Shown: positions 1 to 8,450, counted from the first letter of the stretch. The stretch: 12,754 nucleotides of DNA from Planctomycetaceae bacterium (GCA_947479075.1 CANJZR010000042.1:1-12754), one strand, 5' to 3'. Notes: generated by a model not told the origin, from the letters alone. Program-made: numbers and translations.

Positions 1-1809
1 ATGCCGTGGGGTGATGTGAAGGCCCCAGCCGTCGCCAAGATCACCTGCCTGCCCGAGACGCGGCTGATGGAGCCGAAGCAGGATCAGCAGATCGCCTGTT
101 TCGCGACCTACACCGATGGGACCGTCGAAGACGTGACCCGGATGGCGCTCTATGAACCCAACGATCCCGACCTCGCGGAAAGCGACAAGGCAGGCCTCGT
201 CCACACCCTCGACCAGACCGGCGAAGTGGCCATTATGGCCCGCTATCAGGGTCAGGTCTCGACCTTCCGTGCGACGGTGCCGCTCGGAGTCGAAGTCACC
301 AAGACTCCGCCCGTGCGGAACTTCATCGACGAAGCAGTCTTCAACAAGTTGAAGTTGCTCGGCCTGCCGCCGTCTGAGTTGTGTGATGACAGCACATTCC
401 TACGTCGCGTGTCGATTGACATTGCCGGTCGTATGCCGACCGAAGAGGAAGTCCGCAAGTTTCGCGAGGACAACGACCCCGCGAAACGTGACAAGCTCGT
501 TGACAACCTGCTCGACAGCCCCGGATATGCCGACTACTTCGCCAACAAGTGGAACATGGTCCTCCGCAACAAGCGGAAGCAGGGCGGCGACGAGGACGGC
601 ACGTTCGCCTTCCGCCAGTGGCTCTGGGACAGCCTGTACGACAACAAGCCTTACAGCGAGATGGTCGGCGAACTGTTGACCGCCAGCGGTGACTCTTCGT
701 TCAATCCTCCGGTGATCTGGTATCGCGAAGTGACCCAGGTCAACGAAGAGGTCGAAGACGTGGCCCAGCTGTTCATGGGCGTCCGCATCCAATGTGCCCG
801 CTGCCACCACCACCCCTTTGAGAAGTGGAGCCAGAACGACTACTACGGTCTGTCGGCCTTCTTCAGCCGAGTGGGCCGCAAGGAACGTATGGCGGGGATG
901 AATACCCAGGCCCGCGATAAGCGTATCTTCCACAACGAAGGTGTCGCGACCGCTCAGAATCCCCGCAATGGTTTGAACCTCAAACCGACCGGATTGGGCT
1001 CGCCTGCTGTCGAAATCCCAGCTGATGTCGATCCGCGTCATCAGCTGGCTGGATGGCTCACCGCGAAGGAGAACCCCTTCTTCGCCAAGGCACTGGTCAA
1101 TCGCTACTGGAAGCACTTCTTTGACCGAGGCATCGTCGAGCCGGAAGACGACATGCGGGAAACCAACCCGCCATCGAACCCCGAACTCCTCGACGCTCTG
1201 GCCAAGAACTTCGCTGAGTCGGGATACGACCTCAAGGGGCTCGTTCGCGCAATCTGTCAGTCGTCGACCTACCAGCTGAGTGCTCTCCCCAACGAGTACA
1301 ACCAGAAGGACAAGAAGAACTTCGCCCGGTACTACCCCAAGCGGTTGACCGCCGAAGTTCTCTACGACGGCTTCCATCAGGTGACCAACACCACTGAGCA
1401 GTTCAGCGGTATGCCCGCCGGGACGCTGGCGGTCCAGTTGCCGGATGCGAGCATCGCTCCGTACTTCCTGAAGGTGTTCGGTCAGCCGCAGGGTGACAGT
1501 GCCTGCGAGTGCGAACGTTCTCAGGAGGCTAATCTGGCCCAAAGTCTGCACCTGCTCAACAGCTCAGAAGTGCAGAACAAGGTCGGCGCCGGTAGCGGTC
1601 GCGCCGCTCTGATGGCCAACGACAAGGACCACAGCATCGAGGACAAGATCCGCGAGTTGTACCGCTGGGTCTATGCCCGCGAGCCTCAGTCCGACGAACT
1701 GCAAATCGCCTTGGCTCACATTGAGAAGCACAAGGACAAGCCCCAGATCGCTTACGAGGACATCGTCTGGGCACTCGTGAACACGAAAGAATTCTTGTTC
1801 AATCACTGA
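1..1809 (+). CDS. Secreted Ig-like (BIG2) + DUF1549 + DUF1553 protein, 5' partial
   Basis: This is the C-terminal part of a planctomycete DUF1549/DUF1553 protein. Residues about 12-95 read as a bacterial Ig-like (BIG2) domain, with a YTDGTVEDVT core. DUF1549 runs from about 108 to 300 and contains CARCHHHPFE, a CxxCH-type heme motif with its first Cys at residue 265 (nt 793). DUF1553 runs from about 342 to 600, with VNRYWKHFF, NPELLDALA and the ACECERS...LAQSLHLLNSS signature near the end. No signal peptide follows the ATG at base 1, and the family is normally exported, so I infer that this ATG is internal and the gene begins upstream, perhaps with a PSCyt1 domain or more Ig-like domains. DUF1549 and DUF1553 are separated by only about 40 residues, unlike in gene 5. 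The stop at 1807-1809 overlaps an ATG at 1809. A redox role is likely from the CxxCH motif, but the substrate is unknown. Family assignment is confident; function is not. Confidence 0.93.
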   Translation: MPWGDVKAPAVAKITCLPETRLMEPKQDQQIACFATYTDGTVEDVTRMALYEPNDPDLAESDKAGLVHTLDQTGEVAIMARYQGQVSTFRATVPLGVEVTKTPPVRNFIDEAVFNKLKLLGLPPSELCDDSTFLRRVSIDIAGRMPTEEEVRKFREDNDPAKRDKLVDNLLDSPGYADYFANKWNMVLRNKRKQGGDEDGTFAFRQWLWDSLYDNKPYSEMVGELLTASGDSSFNPPVIWYREVTQVNEEVEDVAQLFMGVRIQCARCHHHPFEKWSQNDYYGLSAFFSRVGRKERMAGMNTQARDKRIFHNEGVATAQNPRNGLNLKPTGLGSPAVEIPADVDPRHQLAGWLTAKENPFFAKALVNRYWKHFFDRGIVEPEDDMRETNPPSNPELLDALAKNFAESGYDLKGLVRAICQSSTYQLSALPNEYNQKDKKNFARYYPKRLTAEVLYDGFHQVTNTTEQFSGMPAGTLAVQLPDASIAPYFLKVFGQPQGDSACECERSQEANLAQSLHLLNSSEVQNKVGAGSGRAALMANDKDHSIEDKIRELYRWVYAREPQSDELQIALAHIEKHKDKPQIAYEDIVWALVNTKEFLFNH

Positions 1810-1855
1810 TGCCACGGATCGGTTCGCCGTCGTCAATTCGACGAAACACCTGCCT

Positions 1856-1880
1856 GGCCCCCAGCGACCTGCTCGGGGCC
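1856..1880 (+). promoter_or_regulatory. Hairpin in the gap between genes 1 and 2
   Basis: GGCCCC (1856-1861) pairs with GGGGCC (1875-1880). Inside, after one C·C mismatch, AGC pairs with GCT around the loop GACCT. No T-run follows, so a simple intrinsic terminator is unlikely. It may slow or protect the transcript between the genes. If the upstream start at 1809 were used, the hairpin would lie inside the coding region. GC-rich DNA forms such stems by chance fairly often. Confidence 0.35.
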
Positions 1881-1910
1881 GAAATTGCCCTGCCTGCTGG
1901 ACCTGCCGCC

Positions 1911-4900
1911 ATGTCATTTCTTACCCGGTTTGCGGTGATTGGTCTATTTGCCGCCATGGCTTCGGTGGCGCACGCTCAACTGCCTCAGCCGCGTCTGTAT
2001 TCGGTTCAGCCTCCGGGTGTGCAGCAGGGGCAGACGATCGAGGTCTCCCTCGCTGGCGATGACCTCGAAGAGATCAAGGGGTTACTGTTCGACCACCCTG
2101 GTCTGACAGCTGTGCCCAAGATGGCTGATATCAATGGGCAGCCGCAGCCGGTGGATCGCTTCTTCATCGTGACCGCAACGGCGGATGTGCCAGTCGGCCC
2201 CCATGAAGTCCGCTGCTTGGGGCTGTGGGGTGTTAGCAATGCCCGCAAGTTCTATGTGGGGAGTCGACCGCAGGTCCTTGAAGTCGAACCCAACAACGTC
2301 CTCGACAAGGCGATGCCACTGACCATCGGGACGGCCATCCTGGGACGGATGGACAGTGCGACCGATGTCGATCTCTACAAGTTCACCGCCAAGGCGGGAC
2401 AACGTCTCGTTATCGAATGCGATGCGGATGTGCTCGATTCGCGGCTGCGTTCCAACATTGAGATTCACGACGCGCGGGCCAAACGCCGTCTCGCCGTGGT
2501 GCGAGGTGACGGGACCGTTGACCCGGTACTCGTGTTCGATGCTCCGGCAGATGGAGAGTATCTGCTGAAGCTCAATGACGGGGCCTTCCGCGGCGGACAG
2601 GAGTACTTCTATCGACTGGATGTCCATCAGTCGCCGCATATCGAGTTCGTCTTCCCACCGTCAGGTCTGGCCGGACAAACCTCGAAGTTCTCGCTGTACG
2701 GATACAACCTGCCTGGTTCTCAGCCCGTGACGCTGCCCGGGTTCAAGTCGCCCGTCGAGAAGCTCGATGTCGACATCGCCGTTCCCGGAGATACGACCAC
2801 GCTGAAACTCGAAGACCGGACGACCTCGCTCATGTCGGGGATCGATGCTTTCAGCTACCGGCTGAATGGACAGAGCAACGCCATCTCGATCGGAATTGCT
2901 CAAACTCCGGTTGTCGCCGAGATCGAACCCAACAACGAGCCCGCGAAAGCCCAGCTGGTTCCCGTTCCCTCGGAAGTCGTCGGACAGTTCGCCGAGGCTC
3001 AGGATGTGGACACATTCACCATCGATGCCAAGGCAGGTGATGTTCTGTATGTCGAAGTGCTCGGACAGCGATTGGGCCAGACGGTTGACCCGTATCTGAC
3101 CATCGATCGCGTGAATGTCGATGCCAAGGGAGTGGAGACCCTGCAACGGATCGCTGCCCCGGATGATGAACCAACGAACCCGCTGCCCTACCAGTTCGAC
3201 GTGCGATCCGATGACCCGGTCCAGCGCTTAGAGGTACCAGCTGACGGGAAGTATCGCCTGGCGGTGCGTGATCGCTTTGGCGAGTCACGAGGCTCGGCAC
3301 GGAATGTCTACCGCCTGAGCATCCACGCCGAGGCGCCTGACTTCCGTCTGGTGGCGCTACCCGCTTCGCCCACTCCGGGAGCTGCGTGGTCGATGGCGAT
3401 GCGCAAGGGGGACACGTTTGCGATGCAGGTCATCGCATTCCGCCGCGATGGCTTTAATGGGCCGATCGATGTCCGGGCACTCGACCTTCCCGCAGGCGTG
3501 ACCTGTGCCGGGACGACGATCCCCGATGGCGTCTCGCTGGGGCTGCTGCAATTCCGCACCGCGGCGGATGCCCCGGAAGGCTGGCATCCTTTCCGCGTGG
3601 AAGGTCAGGCCAAGATCGACAGCCCCGCACTCAACAGGGCCGCCGCAGTTGCGAAGACGCTGATCCCGGAAGCCGAGAAAGCCCTGCCGCCACTCCAGAC
3701 AGCAGTCGAGGCAGCCGCGAAGAAACTCGCTCCCGTGCAGGAGGCGCTCGCGAAATCGGAAGAAGCCCTCAAGGGGAAGGTCGATGACCCGGTTCTGATC
3801 AAGTTGCGTGACGCCGCGAAAGCCGCTGTCGATGCAGCTACCGCCGTCGATGTGTCGGCCAAGGAGGCACTCGCTGCGGCCCAGAAGAAGGTTGACGACC
3901 AGAAGGCTGCCGCAGAGCAGGCGGCTCAGGCCAGTGCCGCTGCGAATCGTGATGTGGTTCATCCCGCCCGGGCTGGAGAAATTGCCTGGAGTGGAGCAGA
4001 CAAGGTCTCCTCGGTCGCCCGTGTTCGCCACCAGTTCGGCATTTCGATTCTCGCTGAATCCGCACCGTTCCAGTTGAACTCGGAACCGATTCGAATGGAA
4101 GTTGTTCAGGGTCGTCAGATCCTCATTCCCGTGAAGCTCGAAAAGCGGGATGGCTTCAATGACAAGGTGGCTTTAACCGCCGCTGGAATGAAGCCGAACT
4201 CCAACATTGATGCACCGAACATCGCGATCGAGAAGGACCAGGCCGAAGCTGTCTGGCGATTGCTGGTTAAGGACAACGCCTTGCCGGGCGTGCATACGAT
4301 GTGGCTGACATCGGCAGCTCCGGTTTCTTACCGCCGTAACCCAGCCAAAGCGGATCGCGTCAAAGCTGAGTTCGACGCGATTGCCGCACAAGCGAAGGTC
4401 GCCGTCGATGCCGTGGCCGCCGCCACCGCTGTGAAGACCGCTGCCGTGCAGAAGGCGACAGCGTCTGCGGAAGAGTTCGCCAAGACTCAGCTGGTTTTGC
4501 AAGCGGTCAAGAAGTCGTCTGTCGATGCCAAGACTGCGGCAGATGCCGCCGTGGCTGCTCAGGCCGAGGCAGACAAGCAGTCAGTCGCCGCCGCCGCTGC
4601 CGTAACTGCGGCTCAAGCCGCGTTCGATGCGGCCAAGTCGGCCTCCGATGCGAACGCCGCAAACGAAGACTTGAAGAAGACGATGTCATCCGCGGAAGAG
4701 ATGCTTAACAAATCCAAAGAGGCGGCTCAGGTCGCCGACACCGCCAAGGCTGCAGCTGCGAAGATGGCCGCGGACTCCGCAGTGCTGTCGTCCACGACCA
4801 ATGACGCACTGAAGCTCACCGACGAACTCGTCGCGAAGCTGGCTGCCGCAGACAAGGTCCTGCAGGATGCCAAGGCTGCTGCCGAAGCTGACGAGAAGGC

Positions 4901-5360
4901 CAAGATGGATGCTTCCGCCGCTCTGGAAGCCAAGCGAGTTGCCGCCGAGAAAGCCTCGGCGGAGCAGGCGAAAGCCTCCGGCCCCAACAACATCAACTTT
5001 ACTCCCCCCGCTGTGCCGGTGATCCTGGTGGTTAAGCCAGCTCCGGTGAAACTGGCTCCGAATGTGCCCAACAGCGGCAACATCAAGAAGGGGGACAAGA
5101 TTGAAGTGAAGGTCGCCGTGACCCGGCAGAATGGATTCGCTGGACCTGTGACACTGTCCCTTCCCCAGGTTCCCGGTCTCGCCGGGTTGGCCGCAGCAGA
5201 AGTCACCGTCCCCGCCGACCAGGCGGAGGGTGTGCTGATCATCACAGCTGCAGGTGATGCGAAGGATGGAGCCCTCGCGAACCTCGTGATTCAAGCCAAA
5301 GCAGACTTCGGCGGCGAGACGCTTGTCGATGCTCCGATCGCTTTGACCGTCACGCCGTAG
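1911..5360 (+). CDS. Large secreted PPC-repeat / Ig-like protein with two long Ala-rich coiled coils
   Basis: This 1149-residue exported protein begins with a Sec signal peptide (residues 1-22, MSFLTRFAV..., ending AHA before Gln23). A β-rich N-terminal segment follows. Two pre-peptidase C-terminal (PPC) type domains come next at about 124-239 and 337-470, each opened by an EPNN motif (126-129 and 339-342) and containing D-V-D-x-[YF]-x-[FI]. Further β-sandwich segments are at about 475-570 and 681-810, with a final Ig-like domain at about 1025-1149. Two low-complexity Ala/Lys/Glu helical segments interrupt these domains: about 577-680 (nt 3639-3950) and 813-1023 (nt 4347-4979). PPC domains usually help secretion or binding; no catalytic residues are visible. 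The 1911 start is chosen because the signal peptide begins there. An in-frame ATG at 1809 would add 34 residues before it. No Shine-Dalgarno is evident. It probably sits in the envelope with its neighbours as a scaffold or binding protein; that is inferred. Confidence 0.92.
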   Translation: MSFLTRFAVIGLFAAMASVAHAQLPQPRLYSVQPPGVQQGQTIEVSLAGDDLEEIKGLLFDHPGLTAVPKMADINGQPQPVDRFFIVTATADVPVGPHEVRCLGLWGVSNARKFYVGSRPQVLEVEPNNVLDKAMPLTIGTAILGRMDSATDVDLYKFTAKAGQRLVIECDADVLDSRLRSNIEIHDARAKRRLAVVRGDGTVDPVLVFDAPADGEYLLKLNDGAFRGGQEYFYRLDVHQSPHIEFVFPPSGLAGQTSKFSLYGYNLPGSQPVTLPGFKSPVEKLDVDIAVPGDTTTLKLEDRTTSLMSGIDAFSYRLNGQSNAISIGIAQTPVVAEIEPNNEPAKAQLVPVPSEVVGQFAEAQDVDTFTIDAKAGDVLYVEVLGQRLGQTVDPYLTIDRVNVDAKGVETLQRIAAPDDEPTNPLPYQFDVRSDDPVQRLEVPADGKYRLAVRDRFGESRGSARNVYRLSIHAEAPDFRLVALPASPTPGAAWSMAMRKGDTFAMQVIAFRRDGFNGPIDVRALDLPAGVTCAGTTIPDGVSLGLLQFRTAADAPEGWHPFRVEGQAKIDSPALNRAAAVAKTLIPEAEKALPPLQTAVEAAAKKLAPVQEALAKSEEALKGKVDDPVLIKLRDAAKAAVDAATAVDVSAKEALAAAQKKVDDQKAAAEQAAQASAAANRDVVHPARAGEIAWSGADKVSSVARVRHQFGISILAESAPFQLNSEPIRMEVVQGRQILIPVKLEKRDGFNDKVALTAAGMKPNSNIDAPNIAIEKDQAEAVWRLLVKDNALPGVHTMWLTSAAPVSYRRNPAKADRVKAEFDAIAAQAKVAVDAVAAATAVKTAAVQKATASAEEFAKTQLVLQAVKKSSVDAKTAADAAVAAQAEADKQSVAAAAAVTAAQAAFDAAKSASDANAANEDLKKTMSSAEEMLNKSKEAAQVADTAKAAAAKMAADSAVLSSTTNDALKLTDELVAKLAAADKVLQDAKAAAEADEKAKMDASAALEAKRVAAEKASAEQAKASGPNNINFTPPAVPVILVVKPAPVKLAPNVPNSGNIKKGDKIEVKVAVTRQNGFAGPVTLSLPQVPGLAGLAAAEVTVPADQAEGVLIITAAGDAKDGALANLVIQAKADFGGETLVDAPIALTVTP

Positions 5361-5383
5361 TCCATGCCGAGGCGGACATTTCC

Positions 5384-5403
5384 GAGGTGGTTCACACCAC
5401 CTC
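5384..5403 (+). promoter_or_regulatory. Perfect 8-bp hairpin between genes 2 and 3
   Basis: GAGGTGGT (5384-5391) is the exact inverse complement of ACCACCTC (5396-5403), with a four-base loop, TCAC. It lies 23 bases after the stop of gene 2 and 50 bases before the preferred start of gene 3. There is no T-tract, so partial termination, RNA processing or mRNA stabilisation are all possible. A perfect 8-bp stem with so short a loop is not expected often in a 93-base gap. Confidence 0.45.
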
Positions 5404-5453
5404 TCACCCCGCGACTCCCTCCACCAATTCCCACCGCAGACCGGTCAGACATC

Positions 5454-8297
5454 ATGCGAATCAAGACACTCTTTTCTGCTGTCCTGGCAGCGACGGTTGC
5501 ATCATCTGCGCTGGCGGCTGATTCGGTCATTGCTCCCATGGACCCGGCTCTCGGGCGACCCGTTGAGTTTTACGTCGATGTCTTCCCGATCCTTGAGTCG
5601 AAGTGCATGGCGTGTCACAACGTCTCGACCAAGGAAAGCGATCTGGTTCTGGAGAATGTCGCTGGCATTTTGAAGGGGGGGGCCAGTGGTCCCGCCGTGG
5701 TTGCCGGAAAGCCCGACGAAAGCTTGATCTACACCCTGGCATCACGTGCGAACGAGCCCGTCATGCCGCCCGTCCCAAACAAGGCCGAAGCCAAGCCGCT
5801 CACCCCACGTGAACTCGGAATCTTCCGCAAGTGGATTGAAGAGGGGGCGAACGCTGGAACGGCGGCACCTCCCGGAAGTGACATCGCCTGGCGGGCGATT
5901 CCCGATTCGATCACCTCGGTCTACGCTCTCTCGGTGACGAAGGATCAACGATTTCTCGCAGCTGGTCGGGCGAACAAGATCTTCATCTATGATCTGCCGT
6001 TACAGCGGGAAGCCGCTCGGCTGACCGACCCCAAGTTGCTGTCGATCGTTCAGGATGGCCAGCCTCTCTACGGCGCGGGGACGGCACATCGTGACTTCGT
6101 GCACTCGATGGCCTTTAGCCCCGATGGCAATCTGCTGGCCACGGGGAGCTTCCGCGAGATCAAGTTGTGGGAGCGTGTCCCGACAGCTCCCGTCTCCAAG
6201 TTCGAGCCCGGGGCACCGATCGTTGCCTCAGCCATCTCGGCGGATGACACCCTTGCAGCGCTCGTCCTGAACAACAATACGGTCCGGCTCTTCAATCTGC
6301 AGAGCGGCCAGGCAGGAGCCACTCTCACCGGCCACACCGCAGCTGTGAAGGCTGCGGCGTTTACGCTCGATGGGAAGGTCGTCGCGACGAGCTCAGACGA
6401 TGGCACGGTCCGTACCTGGAACACCGAGACCGGCGCCCAGGTGGCTCAGATGACGATTGCTTCGCCCGCGACCTCGCTATTGGTCAGCAAAGACGGCACC
6501 CAGTTGGTCGCCGGACATGCCGACAACGTAATCCGCATCTGGACACTCCCGACAGCTGACACGCCCACACCGACTCCCGTGAAGGAGCTGCCCGGCCACG
6601 GTGGACCGGTGACATCACTTGCGATGTTTACAGCCACGAACGAGATCGCCTCTGGCAGTGCTGACGGGACTGTGCGAGCTTGGAAACTCGACGACGGATC
6701 GCAGGCATTCAATCAGAACCTCGGTTCGCCCGTGACTGGCGTTTCGGTCTCGGCGGATGGCGAGTTCATTGCCGGATCCTGCGAAGCCAACATCGCTCGC
6801 GTGTGGAAGCGGGATGGAACTCAGAAGTGTGAAGTGAAGGGCGATCCGCTCGTCGATCGTCAGGTCAAGTTTTTGGATGACGAACTCGTCGTTGCCAAGA
6901 ACAAGGTGGCTCTGAACGACGCTGCTGTGAAAGAAGGCGAAAAGGACATCACCGGCCGTGAAGACTCTCTGAAGAAGGCCAACGAGGCCAAGCCTAAAGC
7001 TGACATGGTGGTCGTCGAAGCAGAGAAGAAAGTGGCTGAAGCGGACGCCAAGTCAAAGGCCGCCGCGGAAGCTCTGGCTGCCAAGGCCGACGACGCAGCG
7101 CTCAAGAAAGCGGCCGACGATGCCGCAGCTGCCCTGAAAAAAGAGCAGGAGGCACTGCAACAGGCGAAGGACGGCGTCGCCTCCGCCGACCGGGCGATTA
7201 CGCTCTCGACTCAATCACTCGAGAACTCCAAGAAGCGTCTGGAAGAACTCAAGGCCAGCCTCGCTGCCCGCCAACAGGAAGCCACGAAAGCGGAAGAGGT
7301 GGTCAACGCTTCCAAGGCTCAGGCCGCGACAACTTTCAAGCCCCAGCGCTCGGTCGCCCTCTCGGCCGATGGTCAGGTGCTCGTCACCGCGGGCGACGAC
7401 AACGCGATCCGTCTGTGGGCTGCTCAGACAGGGGCTCCGCTTCAAACGATCACCGGTCACGCCGCCCCCGTGGCTTCACTCCGCTTTCTGAGCAGTGGAG
7501 CACTGCTGTCGGCCAGTGCCGATCAGACTGCTGACCTGTGGGATCTGAAGCCACAGTGGAAACTGGCTGCGGTCCTTGGCTCCAAGCCCGAGAACTCCCT
7601 CGACCTCAGTGCATCGCCGCATGTCGATCGAGTCCTCTGTCTGGCCTTCAGCCCGGATGGAACCCGACTCGCCAGTGGTGGTGGCGACCCATCTCGCTCA
7701 GGCGAACTGATCCTCTGGAACGTTGCCAACCGCGCCGTCGAACGAGTGCTCACCGATGCGCACAGCGATACGGTCTACGCAGTCGAATTCTCACGCGATG
7801 GCAAGCTGCTGGTCTCGGGAGCAGCTGACAAGTTCGTGAAGGTCTTCCAGGTTGAGGACGGCAAGTTCGTCCGCTCGTTCGAGGGGCACACGAACCATGT
7901 CCTCGGTGTCGCGTTCAAGGGCGATGGCAGCAACCTCGTCAGTGCGGGGGCCGACAACGCCATCAAGGTCTGGAACTTCGAGACCGGTGAACAGGTCCGC
8001 ACCATCGCCACTTCTTCCAAGCAGGTGACTGGCATTGGCTACATCGGTGTGACCGACAACATCGTCAGCTGCGCGGGCGACAAGGTGGTCCGGTTCCATA
8101 CCGCGACGAACGGCAGCAACTATCGAAACTTCTCCGGAGCGGGGGACTACCTGTATACGGTCTACGCCGCACGCGATGAGTCGATCGTAATCTCGGCCGG
8201 GGAAGATGGTGTGATCCGCGTCTGGAACGGGGCCGACGGCAAAGAGATCACCAAGTTTGCCCCACCCGCTCCCGCGGCGGCCACTGCCGCAAAGTAA
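5454..8297 (+). CDS. c-type cytochrome (PSCyt1) fused to two WD40 propellers separated by a coiled coil
   Basis: This 947-residue protein has a Sec signal peptide (MRIKTLFSAV...SALA, residues 1-21). A planctomycete cytochrome c domain spans about 38-120, with CMACH at 51-55 (nt 5604-5618) and an MPP motif whose Met104 is a candidate distal heme ligand. WD40 repeats follow. I count seven at about 145-465, with terminal motifs IYD, LWE, LFN, TWN, IWT, AWK, VWK, and seven more at about 628-935 (LWA, LWD, LWN, VFQ, VWN, RFH, VWN). Residues about 466-627 (nt 6849-7334) lie between them and form a charged Ala/Lys/Glu-rich coiled coil. This fits two seven-bladed propellers held apart by a helical rod. 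WD40 domains are protein-interaction platforms, so this may be the hub through which a heme domain meets its partners. The start at 5454 is preferred over an in-frame ATG at 5364, because the signal peptide starts there. No clear Shine-Dalgarno is seen. Electron-transfer partners are unknown. Confidence 0.94.
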   Translation: MRIKTLFSAVLAATVASSALAADSVIAPMDPALGRPVEFYVDVFPILESKCMACHNVSTKESDLVLENVAGILKGGASGPAVVAGKPDESLIYTLASRANEPVMPPVPNKAEAKPLTPRELGIFRKWIEEGANAGTAAPPGSDIAWRAIPDSITSVYALSVTKDQRFLAAGRANKIFIYDLPLQREAARLTDPKLLSIVQDGQPLYGAGTAHRDFVHSMAFSPDGNLLATGSFREIKLWERVPTAPVSKFEPGAPIVASAISADDTLAALVLNNNTVRLFNLQSGQAGATLTGHTAAVKAAAFTLDGKVVATSSDDGTVRTWNTETGAQVAQMTIASPATSLLVSKDGTQLVAGHADNVIRIWTLPTADTPTPTPVKELPGHGGPVTSLAMFTATNEIASGSADGTVRAWKLDDGSQAFNQNLGSPVTGVSVSADGEFIAGSCEANIARVWKRDGTQKCEVKGDPLVDRQVKFLDDELVVAKNKVALNDAAVKEGEKDITGREDSLKKANEAKPKADMVVVEAEKKVAEADAKSKAAAEALAAKADDAALKKAADDAAAALKKEQEALQQAKDGVASADRAITLSTQSLENSKKRLEELKASLAARQQEATKAEEVVNASKAQAATTFKPQRSVALSADGQVLVTAGDDNAIRLWAAQTGAPLQTITGHAAPVASLRFLSSGALLSASADQTADLWDLKPQWKLAAVLGSKPENSLDLSASPHVDRVLCLAFSPDGTRLASGGGDPSRSGELILWNVANRAVERVLTDAHSDTVYAVEFSRDGKLLVSGAADKFVKVFQVEDGKFVRSFEGHTNHVLGVAFKGDGSNLVSAGADNAIKVWNFETGEQVRTIATSSKQVTGIGYIGVTDNIVSCAGDKVVRFHTATNGSNYRNFSGAGDYLYTVYAARDESIVISAGEDGVIRVWNGADGKEITKFAPPAPAAATAAK

Positions 8298-8302
8298 GTC
8301 GC

Positions 8303-8326
8303 ACGTGTGCTATGACTTGCACACGT
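8303..8326 (+). terminator. Possible terminator or operator just after the WD40 gene
   Basis: ACGTGTGC (8303-8310) and GCACACGT (8319-8326) form a perfect 8-bp stem with an eight-base loop, starting six bases after the TAA of gene 3. Only three T follow (8326-8328, the first of them in the stem), so it is a weak intrinsic terminator at best. The same stretch carries a direct repeat, TTGCACA at 8317-8323 and 8327-8333, spaced ten bases apart. A protein-binding operator is therefore an alternative reading. Confidence 0.45.
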
Positions 8327-8348
8327 TTGCACATCCGGGAATTGTGCC

Positions 8349-8376
8349 ATTGCCGGGGTGAAATATCCCCGGCGAT
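8349..8376 (+). terminator. Second GC-rich hairpin in the gap between genes 3 and 4
   Basis: ATTGCCGGGG (8349-8358) pairs with CCCCGGCGAT (8367-8376), with one T·G wobble, around the eight-base loop TGAAATAT. Its core is a perfect 7-bp GC-rich stem. No T-run follows. Together with the hairpin at 8303-8326 it makes this the strongest candidate transcription boundary in the window, separating the gene 1-3 block from the DUF1501 gene. Confidence 0.4.
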
Positions 8377-8388
8377 TGCCTGCGGCGG

Positions 8389-8394
8389 TAGAAT
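8389..8394 (+). promoter_or_regulatory. Weak -10-like element upstream of the DUF1501 gene
   Basis: TAGAAT matches the σ70-type TATAAT box at five of six positions, downstream of the two hairpins and 68 bases before ATG 8463. No recognisable -35 box lies 16-18 bases upstream, and planctomycete promoter consensus is poorly known, so this is only a candidate. Confidence 0.2.
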
Positions 8395-8450
8395 AACGGT
8401 ACTTTGATAGGAATGTGCGCAGGGGACCCTTACCCCCGCAGATGTCTCTG

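Noticed and set aside
400..1551. 383-codon open frame on the minus strand
   Set aside because: It lies wholly inside the DUF1549/DUF1553 gene, whose plus-strand product is clearly a family member. The antisense product has no recognisable domain. Long antisense frames are expected opposite GC-rich genes.
1534..1560. CECER motif in gene 1 considered as a metal or heme site
   Set aside because: It lacks the CxxCH pattern and matches a signature I recall as ordinary in the C-terminal half of DUF1553 proteins, so it is not special here.
3639..4979. Tandem DNA repeats in the alanine-rich coil regions
   Set aside because: The Ala codons are mixed and I could not find exact repeat units by eye. 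It looks like protein-level compositional bias rather than a DNA repeat array.
4507..5294. Overlapping Ala/Ser-rich minus-strand frames opposite the coil of gene 2
   Set aside because: They are by-products of the GCN-rich coil codons read backwards; no start signal or domain supports them.
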